Positions 1-6,310 of a stretch of DNA of 64,000 nt are shown piece after piece. The stretch's first letter is position 1; each line of letters starts with the position of its first letter. A program made the translations under genes and the position numbers. The stretch lies in assembly GCF_002005465.1 (NCBI RefSeq), contig NZ_CP014691.1, positions 2,178,501-2,242,500 on the forward strand, in the 5' to 3' direction. Below the pieces are notes generated by a model that did no database searches, was not told the origin of the DNA, and saw only the letters and a program-made list of their open reading frames with translations. Source of the DNA: Neoasaia chiangmaiensis (GTDB lineage: Bacteria > Pseudomonadota > Alphaproteobacteria > Acetobacterales > Acetobacteraceae).

Positions 1-1351
1 GATCGTCAACAACACCGCCAGGGACCGGGAGGTCAGCGTCCACGGCCTGACACTGACGACGAACGCGAGCGGCCCGAACCAACTGACATCGGACAGCTAT
101 CATCTCAAGCTGGCGGGCGGCCAGCAGAACTATATCATAATGCAGCCGCAGTGGTGGACGACGCTGATTAGCGGCGACAACCTGTATGTCGGCCAGCCGC
201 AGGGACCGGCGCTGACGGCCAATACAAGTTCTGTCCTGTTCCAGGTGGCGCAGTCCACGAACACCGGGAGCGCGACATGGGCGTCCCACCACATGATCCG
301 GCTGATGGCGTGGAACAAACGTAACACCGCAGACGATGGGACGAGCTATACCAATATTACGACGAACCTCGGCGTGGGCGTCGATGGCACAGCCAGCACC
401 GTGCCAAGCCAGATACAGGGACACCTTGAGTTCACGCCGGCCGCCAACCCCTACGGGCTGTCAATCTGCTCGAGCGGGCAAAGCGGCGCGACGTGCAGCA
501 TCCAGCTCGATAACTATGGCAACCCCAACGTCATCCAGCAACTCAACCTCACAAAAGGCGGCTGGCTTAACTTCGCCGACAAGTACGGCAACGAAGGCGG
601 CTGGATACAGCCGCCAAATGGTTCGGATACGACCGGGGCGACGCCTGTCAATGAGGTGGATGTTCACTTCCCGGCGGATAACGGTCTGCTCAACATTCTC
701 GGCACCGCAAGGACATACGCGCTATCGGTAAGCGCGGCCGCGTATAATCCAGCCACGACAAGCGGTTCTACCACGACAGCGGCGTCGGTGTCCGGCCAAG
801 GCACCTACCAGACGTGGAACCAACTGCACTCCGGTTCAGCCAACACGGAAATCATCAACATCGCCCCGAGCGGTGTCACCGGGGGATTTTCATTCTATGC
901 CGTCAACTCCGGCGTGGACCCCACGGCAGCCACGGCCCTGTTGAGCATGTCAGCACAGAACGCGCGTTTCAGCACGGATGTGTTCGTCGGCAACGGCAAG
1001 GCGATCCATCTGCCGGATGCGCAAGGTGGCGACGTTTACATCTACAATGACGGGGAAAGCACGGTTGGGTTTGGTGCCGTCAAGCTGCAATTTGGCTCGG
1101 ATGCTTCCGTGAGCGCCAACGGCACACAATGGAATTTCGCCGGGCCGATTGCCGTGCCGGAAACAGAGGTATCCGGAGCCGTCCAGACACTGTCCCAGAT
1201 CAAGGCCGCAACGCACTTCGAGGGCGACGAGGTGTGGTGCCACGATTGCCTCAACAGCGGACAGGCGACCGGCAAAGGAACGGGACGGAAGGTCTGGCGG
1301 GATAGCGCCGGAACGTGGCGCACCGGAGATGGCGCGGTAGCCGCGAACTGA
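1..1351 (+). CDS. Phage tail-fibre-like structural protein, C-terminal part (5' end outside window)
   Basis: The frame is open from base 2 to the stop at 1349-1351, so at least 449 residues are seen and the N-terminus lies to the left of the window. The sequence is rich in Gly, Ser, Thr, Asn and Ala with beta-like repeats, as in phage receptor-binding fibres. Its last roughly 45 residues (EGDEVWCHDC then GTGRKVWRDSAGTWRTGDG) follow a pattern common at the C-terminus of tail fibres: a Cys-containing strand, a GTG turn and a Trp-containing final strand. It is followed directly by a strong terminator and then by lysis-like genes. The exact virion role is inferred. I see no peptidase or chaperone motif for C-terminal autoprocessing. 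Confidence 0.65.
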   Translation, partial: IVNNTARDREVSVHGLTLTTNASGPNQLTSDSYHLKLAGGQQNYIIMQPQWWTTLISGDNLYVGQPQGPALTANTSSVLFQVAQSTNTGSATWASHHMIRLMAWNKRNTADDGTSYTNITTNLGVGVDGTASTVPSQIQGHLEFTPAANPYGLSICSSGQSGATCSIQLDNYGNPNVIQQLNLTKGGWLNFADKYGNEGGWIQPPNGSDTTGATPVNEVDVHFPADNGLLNILGTARTYALSVSAAAYNPATTSGSTTTAASVSGQGTYQTWNQLHSGSANTEIINIAPSGVTGGFSFYAVNSGVDPTAATALLSMSAQNARFSTDVFVGNGKAIHLPDAQGGDVYIYNDGESTVGFGAVKLQFGSDASVSANGTQWNFAGPIAVPETEVSGAVQTLSQIKAATHFEGDEVWCHDCLNSGQATGKGTGRKVWRDSAGTWRTGDGAVAAN

Positions 1352-1356
1352 CATCC

Positions 1357-1381
1357 AGCCGCCCCATCCGGGCGGCTTTTT
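1357..1381 (+). terminator. Rho-independent terminator after the tail-fibre gene
   Basis: A perfect 7-bp stem (AGCCGCC at 1357-1363 with GGCGGCT at 1371-1377), a 7-nt loop and a run of five T (1377-1381) begin 6 bp after the stop codon. It should separate late structural transcription from the lysis-like genes. The T-run leads directly into the repeated CATATCTGGAG segment. Confidence 0.8.
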
Positions 1382-1392
1382 CATATCTGGAG
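1371..1392 (+). repeat. Terminator-tail plus Shine-Dalgarno repeat, copy 1 (copy 2 at 3228-3249)
   Basis: Twenty-one of 22 bases are shared with 3228-3249: GGCGG, one variable base, TTTTT, then CATATCTGGAG. Each copy closes a terminator hairpin and then supplies a TCTGGAG ribosome binding site 7 bp before an ATG (1400 and 3257). The two hairpins have different left arms and loops, so the shared part is the distal arm, T-run and ribosome binding site. Confidence 0.8.
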
Positions 1393-1399
1393 GATCGCC

Positions 1400-1429
1400 A
1401 TGCGCGACCTGATCGGGTGCGCGGCATGA
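1400..1429 (+). CDS. Possible 9-residue leader peptide coupled to the next gene
   Basis: The good Shine-Dalgarno TCTGGAGGA of the repeated segment lies just before the ATG at 1400, not before the larger gene. The ATG opens a 9-codon frame (MRDLIGCAA) whose TGA overlaps the ATG of the 139-codon gene at 1426 in an ATGA junction. This looks like a translated leader that hands ribosomes to the membrane protein. The peptide itself may have no function. Ribosome profiling would be needed to confirm it. Confidence 0.35.
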   Translation: MRDLIGCAA

Positions 1430-1842
1430 TCCGGCGCGCTCAGGAATATCTGCGTCTCATCATCCGACGCGAGCACTGGTGGGCCGAAGCATGGTCCGCG
1501 ATCGCGCTCCTGACCTTCGGGCTGGTATCGTTGCGCCGAACGCATGACGCGTTGCATGCGACACCCTCGACCCACAGCTTCTTCATCCTCATGCCCAACG
1601 GCCTGTGGCAATGCCTGTTGATCCTGGGGGGCGCCTATCAGCTCGCGGCGCTGTCGTTCGAGACGCGCTGGTGGCGTTGGTGGCGCGGCAGTGCTGCGGC
1701 CCTGGCGGCCTTCTTCTCGGCATGGGTCGCCGTCAGCCAGGTCATCTACACCTTCGGCTTCAACCCGATCGTTCTCTATGTCGTGGCCTGGTGCGGCGTG
1801 AACCTGTTCGCTCTCAGTCGCGCCTTCGGAGGGCTCCGATGA
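1426..1842 (+). CDS. Small phage multi-span membrane protein, possibly holin-like
   Basis: This 138-residue protein has a basic, Trp-containing N-terminus followed by three or four hydrophobic segments (about residues 19-35, 45-70, 80-105 and 107-128). I do not recognise a specific family. Placement after the tail-fibre terminator and before a coiled-coil membrane protein and a muralytic-like protein fits a lysis cassette, which makes a holin or antiholin role plausible but unproven. The start at 1426 is chosen because it overlaps the stop of a short SD-led reading frame (ATGA). An upstream in-frame start at 1315 would lie inside the tail-fibre gene and the terminator. The gene ends one base before the next start codon at 1844, suggesting coupled translation. 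Confidence 0.6.
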   Translation: MIRRAQEYLRLIIRREHWWAEAWSAIALLTFGLVSLRRTHDALHATPSTHSFFILMPNGLWQCLLILGGAYQLAALSFETRWWRWWRGSAAALAAFFSAWVAVSQVIYTFGFNPIVLYVVAWCGVNLFALSRAFGGLR

Positions 1843-1843
1843 C

Positions 1844-2170
1844 ATGTCGTTTCTCTCCGAACTGTGGCCTTCGCTCCAGCCCTATGTAGCGCAACATCCG
1901 TGGCTGGCGCCGGTCATCGCGGGCTGCCTTGTCTGCTCTTTCGTCCTGCGGGGACTTTCTGTCGCCTGGGCACAGTATCGAAACCAGCAGCATCAGGCCG
2001 AGGAATTCGACCACACGCAGCAAATGGACCTGCTGAGAGCGCTGCGCGACCAGCGCGACGCCGCCATGCGGGACCTGACCAGCGAACGCAAGGCCCACGA
2101 AGCGACACGCCGCCGCGCCGACCAGGCCGAGGATGCACTGCGCGCCTTCCAAGCGAGAACGCCATCATGA
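1844..2170 (+). CDS. Small membrane-anchored coiled-coil protein (i-spanin-like)
   Basis: The 108-residue product has one N-terminal membrane segment (about residues 20-42, PVIAGCLVCSFVLRGLSVAW). After it comes a long charged, heptad-like stretch rich in Arg, Glu, Gln and Ala (about 48-103). This one-span plus coiled-coil layout is the layout of phage Rz-type inner-membrane spanins, but I see no embedded Rz1 lipoprotein frame, so the call is architectural only. It begins one base after the preceding stop, and its TGA overlaps the ATG of the next gene (ATGA at 2167-2170), as expected for a compact lysis operon. Confidence 0.5.
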   Translation: MSFLSELWPSLQPYVAQHPWLAPVIAGCLVCSFVLRGLSVAWAQYRNQQHQAEEFDHTQQMDLLRALRDQRDAAMRDLTSERKAHEATRRRADQAEDALRAFQARTPS

Positions 2171-2649
2171 ACTACCCGATCATCGTCGGTCAGGTGAAGC
2201 ACCAGTGGGTCATTCCGACCCTGGGGCGCCTGCCGGCCTACCTGAACTCACTGTCCTCGACCAACCTCGTGACTGGCACCGGTGCCGACGAAAGCCAGTG
2301 GTTCCAGTATGTGAACCAGAACGGCGGTCCTGCGCTCGGTCCCTGGAACATGGAGCCCGACACGCACGATGACTGCTGGCGCAACTTCATCCGCTACCGG
2401 CCCGACATCCAGAAGGCGCTGAACGAGATCCTTGGCGGCTCGACGCCGGATGCCGGGCTGATGTCGTTCCGGATGGATTATGCGATCGCCATGTGCCGGG
2501 TGAAATATTTCCGCTCGCCGCTGGCCCTGCCGGCCGCAGGAGATGCCGCAGGGCTGAGCCGGTATCACAAGGTCGCCTACAACTCGTCCCTCGGCGCGGC
2601 CGATCCGGTCGCTGACCTACCTTACTACCAGGCTGCCATCGCCGCTTGA
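2167..2649 (+). CDS. Phage protein resembling virion/lysis muralytic proteins
   Basis: The 160-residue protein carries the pattern ESQW (Glu42) ... GGPALGPWNMEPDTHDD (53-69), followed by a helical part with AIAMCRVKYFRSP and a LP-GD--GL-RY-K--YN segment. From memory of phage proteins this layout (Glu near a Trp or His, then GPALG--MEP-THDD, then A-A--R--Y-R--P-LP) recurs in small proteins annotated as hypothetical or transglycosylase-like. Glu42 is the obvious candidate acid, but the assignment to peptidoglycan cleavage is inference. There is no signal peptide. The ATG overlaps the stop of the spanin-like gene. The long upstream in-frame extension to 1864 is rejected because it is antiphase to that gene. 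Confidence 0.5.
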   Translation: MNYPIIVGQVKHQWVIPTLGRLPAYLNSLSSTNLVTGTGADESQWFQYVNQNGGPALGPWNMEPDTHDDCWRNFIRYRPDIQKALNEILGGSTPDAGLMSFRMDYAIAMCRVKYFRSPLALPAAGDAAGLSRYHKVAYNSSLGAADPVADLPYYQAAIAA

Positions 2650-2669
2650 CGGCGCGCCTTTGGGCGCTG

Positions 2670-2701
2670 ATCAGGCGCCGCATCCTGCTTCGCCGCCTGA
2701 T
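2670..2701. repeat. Inverted repeat between lysis-like genes
   Basis: ATCAGGCG (2670-2677) and CGCCTGAT (2694-2701) form a perfect 8-bp stem with a 16-nt loop in the 87-bp gap before the gene at 2737. No T-run follows, so it is not a classical terminator. It could be an RNA-stability or attenuation element. Confidence 0.35.
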
Positions 2702-2736
2702 GGGCTGGCATTCCCGATAAGAGGAAATCTAGAAAC

Positions 2737-3180
2737 ATGGACCCGACGCAAATTGCGACGGATGCGGGCCTGCCGCAGCTCGTCACCTACATCCTACAAT
2801 ATGCCGTCGGTGTCGGCTGGCTACCGGCGAAGACGATGGCCGCGATCGTCTCGCTTTATGCGTCCCTCGTGACCATCGCGACTCATATCGGCCCGTATCT
2901 CAACCCGCCACCAGCGCAGCGTCCAGCCTGGACCGTGACCGGATCCTCAAAGCTGGTGCGATTCGGCGCGCGAGTCGGATGCGCTCTGCGCCTGGCGTTC
3001 TGGTGGGCTTGGCTCGTTCTCTACCGGGTTGTCACCTTCCTGCGCCGCGATGTGAAGGCGACAGCCAATGTCCGGCAGATCGGCCGCAGTGCCGCGATGG
3101 TGCCGGTCGACAAGCGCGGATCCGCACGAAGCGAGATTGCAGACAGCCTCGGCATCCCGCGAGACCAGACCAAGCCCTGA
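2737..3180 (+). CDS. Phage membrane protein with two hydrophobic regions, possibly holin
   Basis: This 147-residue product has a hydrophobic region at about residues 15-52 (ILQYAVGVGWLPAKTMAAIVSLYASLVTIATHI, given here as a region) and a second at about 78-100 (Trp-rich, ALRLAFWWAWLVLYRVVTFL). It ends in a basic, polar C-terminal tail of about 45 residues. The arrangement fits holin-like or phage accessory membrane proteins; no named family is recognised. Upstream AAGAGGAAA at about 2718-2726 provides a ribosome binding site. It is followed by the second terminator/Shine-Dalgarno repeat. With the genes at 1426, 1844 and 2167 it makes a four-gene lysis-like block. Confidence 0.5.
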   Translation: MDPTQIATDAGLPQLVTYILQYAVGVGWLPAKTMAAIVSLYASLVTIATHIGPYLNPPPAQRPAWTVTGSSKLVRFGARVGCALRLAFWWAWLVLYRVVTFLRRDVKATANVRQIGRSAAMVPVDKRGSARSEIADSLGIPRDQTKP

Positions 3181-3216
3181 ACCGCGACTTGCGATTTGGC
3201 GCAAGTTCGCACGCTG

Positions 3217-3238
3217 ACCGCCCTTGAGGCGGTTTTTT
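3217..3238 (+). terminator. Rho-independent terminator after the lysis-like block
   Basis: ACCGCC (3217-3222) pairs with GGCGGT (3228-3233) around a 5-nt loop and is followed by T3233-T3238. It lies between the membrane protein ending at 3180 and the lipoprotein starting at 3257, and it runs into copy 2 of the repeated segment. Confidence 0.8.
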
Positions 3239-3249
3239 CATATCTGGAG
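3228..3249 (+). repeat. Terminator-tail plus Shine-Dalgarno repeat, copy 2
   Basis: This copy matches 1371-1392 at 21 of 22 positions. Here the TCTGGAG directly serves the ATG of the lipoprotein gene at 3257, with 7-bp spacing. Confidence 0.8.
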
Positions 3250-3256
3250 CATTCCC

Positions 3257-3763
3257 ATGAAATTTGCACGCCGCTTCCTCGCTGCCTTTGCTGCACTCGC
3301 GCTGACCGTATCGGTCTCGGCCTGCTCGACCTCTGGCAGCACGACCACCTTCAGCACGGCCGAGCTGAACAACGATGCGACGGCCATCGCCTATGCGGTG
3401 CAGGCGATCGAGAACATTCCCGGGATCGAGAGCCATCTCACGGCCGCGCAGAAAACGCAGTTCGTCGGACTGGTCGAGCAGATCAAGAGCGTGACCGCGC
3501 AAATTGCCGCCAACTCCAACGGTTCGGTTTCGTTCGACACCGGCAAGGACTGGGCGAAGCATCTCGGCGACGACCTGCAGACGCTGCTCTCGATCGCAAC
3601 CCCGATCGTTCAGGCCTACGACCCCACGGCCGCCGGATACATGAGCACGGTCTCGCAGATGATCCCGCTGGTCGAAGCCCTGGCCGGTGTCGCGTCTGTC
3701 GAGGCGAAAGCACTGCCGGATAACGCGGCGCAGGTGCGGGCGCGCATCTATCAGGGCGTCTGA
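3257..3763 (+). CDS. Prophage-encoded lipoprotein, helical
   Basis: The 168-residue protein begins with a basic n-region, a hydrophobic core and a lipobox VSAC (Cys at about residue 23), so it should be exported and lipidated. The mature part is Ala/Thr/Ser-rich and predicted helical, with no recognised domain. The start at 3257 is set by the TCTGGAG repeat 7 bp upstream and by the signal peptide. Its TGA (3761-3763) overlaps the ATG (3763-3765) of a 25-residue membrane peptide. That peptide in turn overlaps a papain-fold gene, so the three are almost certainly co-translated. A lipoprotein in a prophage late region could be a virion-unrelated cargo gene (for example superinfection exclusion) or an outer-membrane lysis factor; the sequence does not decide. 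Confidence 0.65.
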   Translation: MKFARRFLAAFAALALTVSVSACSTSGSTTTFSTAELNNDATAIAYAVQAIENIPGIESHLTAAQKTQFVGLVEQIKSVTAQIAANSNGSVSFDTGKDWAKHLGDDLQTLLSIATPIVQAYDPTAAGYMSTVSQMIPLVEALAGVASVEAKALPDNAAQVRARIYQGV

Positions 3764-3840
3764 TGGACGAGACCAGCGCGGCGGGTTTTCTGCTTCTCGT
3801 CGCGTGCTGCTTCCTTCTTTTCTGGAGACGCTATCGATGA
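3763..3840 (+). CDS. 25-residue single-span membrane microprotein
   Basis: The frame reads MDETSAAG, then a stretch of 13 hydrophobic residues with two Cys (FLLLVACCFLLFW), then RRYR and stop. It starts inside the preceding stop (TGATG at 3761-3765) and ends inside the next start (ATGA at 3837-3840), so it fills exactly the space between two genes. An acidic head, a short Leu/Phe/Cys membrane span and a basic tail suggest an inner-membrane peptide with N-out/C-in topology. The tight packing at both ends argues for a real gene rather than chance. Function is unknown; a lysis, toxin or adaptor peptide are all possible. Confidence 0.55.
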   Translation: MDETSAAGFLLLVACCFLLFWRRYR

Positions 3841-4586
3841 GCGTACGCAAGCTCGGCAAACGCCCAGCGCGGCACGACGCGCGCACCTTCCGTCTCGGTG
3901 CGCCACTCGCTGCGCGGTTGATCGTGCCACCGACTGCCGTCAACTGGGCACCGAACGATGTCTGGCCGGTGTGGTGCAACGATACGATCGGCTGTTGCAC
4001 GCAGGTATCCGTCGCCAGTGCGATTCGCACCTGGACGGGTGCCGCGCAGGCGCCGGTCCTGCTGTCGGATGCCCAGGTGATCGACAATTATAGCGCGGCG
4101 AGCGGTTACGTGCCGGGCCAGGCGCAGACCGATCAGGGCGGTATCGAGCTCGACGTGCTCAACCGCTGGATTCGCGAGGGCTACGCACGGCCGGGTCAGC
4201 CAGGCCGTGACTACCTGACAGCGTTCGGTGTCGTTGACGTTCGCGACCGGCAGTCTGTCATGCGCGCGATCGCCGCATTGGGCGGTCTTTATATCGGGGT
4301 GCAGATCCCGAACTACATTATGCAGACGGGTGGCGATTGGGCGCTGAACGCGGCCGGCGATCAGACGGTGGTTGGCGGCCATGCCATCTGGTTGCACGGC
4401 TACGATTCGGACTGGCTGCACTTCAACACGTGGGGCGAGCGCAAGCGCATGTCCTGGGACTGGCTGACCACCTATTGCGACGAGGCCTACGGGCTTGTCA
4501 GCCGGCAGAATTGGCTGGGAATCAATGCCCTGTCGCCGAATGCCGAGGACGTGGATGCGCTGGTCGCCGAGATGCGGGCGGCATGA
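3837..4586 (+). CDS. Papain-fold cysteine-peptidase-like phage protein
   Basis: The 249-residue product shows the ordered papain-like triad: NDTIGCCTQVS (Cys54 as likely nucleophile, Cys53 beside it), VVGGHAIWLHGY (His182) and HFNTWG (Asn197). It has no signal peptide. I recognise this general layout in phage and genomic-island proteins of unknown substrate but cannot name a family. The ATG at 3837 overlaps the stop of the 25-residue peptide, and its TGA overlaps the ATG of the next lipoprotein (4583-4586). It may be a protease, amidase or transglutaminase-like enzyme. The genetic coupling to two lipoproteins suggests a joint envelope-linked role; that is inference. Confidence 0.6.
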   Translation: MSVRKLGKRPARHDARTFRLGAPLAARLIVPPTAVNWAPNDVWPVWCNDTIGCCTQVSVASAIRTWTGAAQAPVLLSDAQVIDNYSAASGYVPGQAQTDQGGIELDVLNRWIREGYARPGQPGRDYLTAFGVVDVRDRQSVMRAIAALGGLYIGVQIPNYIMQTGGDWALNAAGDQTVVGGHAIWLHGYDSDWLHFNTWGERKRMSWDWLTTYCDEAYGLVSRQNWLGINALSPNAEDVDALVAEMRAA

Positions 4587-5218
4587 TCTGGCGTTTCGGT
4601 TTACAGATACGCGCCGTTCCCGGTCTTTTCGCGCTGTTCGGGTTTACAGGCTGCGCTCTTGCGCCCAGTCCCGCGACCACGATCAGTGCCGCGATCGCGG
4701 GCGTGCAATCCGATCTGACGGCCGCGCACGTCGTCAGCACATCGCACGCTGGCGACTGGGATTTGGCGCAGGTCGCGCGCTTTGATGCCAATGTCCTGGC
4801 GTTGCAATGTTCGCAAGAGACCAGCGATCCGGTCGTGGCGATGATCGCCGGGCCGGTGACGATGAGCCTGACCGGGAGTTTCAGCCAGTCAGGCTCGTTT
4901 TCCGTCTCGTCACTGACCACCATGCCGGTGTTTGGCATCGGCGCCGATGCCAGTCGAACGCGTGGGCAGGGATTGAGCCTGCCGGTGCAGTTCGTGCCGC
5001 TGGCTTCGCTGCCGGATGCAGAGATGGCGCGGGAGGTCGAGTATGCCGGGACGCTACTGTCGCAGAATGATGAAGTGCGGCATGCGATGGGGGCGCGGAT
5101 CGATGCCGATCGGGCGGCGCTTGCGTCTCGCGTCGAGCTGCTGCTTCAGGACTATGGCCTGGCGAGTTGCCCGAAGCACGGAGAGATTGCGCCGTTTGTT
5201 GGCGCAGAGCGGAGATAA
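4583..5218 (+). CDS. Second prophage lipoprotein
   Basis: The 211-residue protein starts with a hydrophobic segment ending in lipobox FTGC (Cys24 as counted from the ATG), predicting lipidation. The mature part is Ala/Ser/Thr-rich with a short serine-rich stretch (FSQSGSFSVSSL) and a helical C-terminal third containing a possible Cys near the end. No known domain is recognised. It shares the ATGA junction with the papain-fold gene and ends the coupled module. An AT-rich spacer and an apparently different gene set follow, so it probably is the last gene of this transcription unit. Confidence 0.6.
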   Translation: MIWRFGLQIRAVPGLFALFGFTGCALAPSPATTISAAIAGVQSDLTAAHVVSTSHAGDWDLAQVARFDANVLALQCSQETSDPVVAMIAGPVTMSLTGSFSQSGSFSVSSLTTMPVFGIGADASRTRGQGLSLPVQFVPLASLPDAEMAREVEYAGTLLSQNDEVRHAMGARIDADRAALASRVELLLQDYGLASCPKHGEIAPFVGAERR

Positions 5219-5279
5219 ATAAGAAATCATATTGTCATTTGGCGAAATTGTTTCTTCTATATGATAAAGGAGAAACAGC

Positions 5280-5549
5280 TTGTCCGAGTCGCAGCACATT
5301 TTATTTCGTCTAAACGAAGAAGAGCGAGAGCACCTGCGGTCCCAAATCGGAATAGGTGGCTTTCAGCAGAAATTTTTTGCTGACAAGAATCGGCTCGATG
5401 CCGAAACTGGAGAAATTCGTCTCACTGATTGCGAGCTCGGAAAAATTATCCGATATTGCAGCTACGGCCCAGGCGGCTTCCAAAACGAACTCCGTCGCAT
5501 CTTCAAACGCTCAATTGACGATCTTCTGCGGGGCCAAAGAGAGAAATAA
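5280..5549 (+). CDS. Hypothetical 89-residue protein in AT-rich prophage segment
   Basis: The frame opens with TTG at 5280 behind a good AAAGGAG ribosome binding site (5266-5272). The protein is charged and probably helical (LNEEEREHLR, DCELGKIIRYC, FQNELRRIFKRSIDDLL), small and soluble, with no family I can name. The 60-bp leader and the gene are clearly more AT-rich than the neighbouring phage genes, as expected for a late-acquired moron. It ends one base before the convergent methyltransferase gene. A DNA- or protein-binding accessory role is possible but unsupported. Confidence 0.5.
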   Translation: MSESQHILFRLNEEEREHLRSQIGIGGFQQKFFADKNRLDAETGEIRLTDCELGKIIRYCSYGPGGFQNELRRIFKRSIDDLLRGQREK

Positions 5550-6146
5550 TTAGAGACGCCGGAAGATCGTGATGCCCCGGAAGCGGTGATTGGTGCTTTT
5601 CCACATGCCAATCGTTGCCTCCACGGCAAACGCGTCCTTGCGATACATTGGCAAGACTTGATCTAGCCAAACGACATGCGTCCCTGAACGTAGACCTTGC
5701 AGCGCTCGCATGACAGAGTTCCTTTTCACCATACTGGTGCCGTAGTGCTCGCAATCCTCGACTGAATACGGTGGGTCAGCCAACACGATATCGTATTGGT
5801 CGAGCGGAACAGTCAGGAGTGTCTGCGCGTCATCTAGGTAAGTGGGCGAGACAGCGGGATTGATATCCACTGTATCGCCGGGGAACGTCACCAGATCGAC
5901 TTTCCCGCTGAAAACGTGCAGGGCGCGCTTCTTGTCAGGGAACAGAGCCTTGATTCGTCGCAGATAGGTTGCCGGATAACCACCGTAATAGGTAGATTTT
6001 ACCCTATAGTCGTTGCCCATGATCCAAGTTCCGACGACGCGGCCATCTTCTCCCATGAACAGATTGCGAGGAAATCCCGTCGCTTTGACGTAATGATCAA
6101 TTCGACTTTCCCAAGAGAGTGTCGGGGAGGATGGCATGTAATTCAT
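5550..6146 (-). CDS. Phage DNA methyltransferase (DPPY class)
   Basis: The 198-residue protein has the amino-methyltransferase catalytic motif DPPYS (about residues 140-144) and, about 45 residues before it, HVFSGKVD. The latter fits the S-adenosylmethionine-binding motif I in the order I then IV. This predicts exocyclic amino methylation of A or C. No separate target-recognition domain is visible and the protein is short, as in phage-encoded orphan methyltransferases. No restriction enzyme is adjacent, so a self-protection or anti-restriction role is more likely than a restriction-modification pair. No convincing ribosome binding site precedes the first ATG or the ATG three codons later, so the true start is uncertain. 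The segment is AT-richer than its surroundings. Confidence 0.7.
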   Translation of the reverse strand: MNYMPSSPTLSWESRIDHYVKATGFPRNLFMGEDGRVVGTWIMGNDYRVKSTYYGGYPATYLRRIKALFPDKKRALHVFSGKVDLVTFPGDTVDINPAVSPTYLDDAQTLLTVPLDQYDIVLADPPYSVEDCEHYGTSMVKRNSVMRALQGLRSGTHVVWLDQVLPMYRKDAFAVEATIGMWKSTNHRFRGITIFRRL

Positions 6147-6310
6147 GCTGCGAATCTAGTACGTCGAAAAACGAATGGATAGGGGCCGTGCATCAGTCAT
6201 GCAGCTTCTGCCATGTACTGCATGCAGATCAAACTGGCATGCCGATTCCTTTGTATCGCTATGTTGGCTGTCAGTTCGGCACGCCTTACTATTTTCAACT
6301 CACCTAGATT

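Noticed and set aside
5260-5272. -10 element TATGAT for the gene at 5280
   Set aside because: A start site from it would fall inside the ribosome binding site, so it cannot be the promoter that serves this gene.
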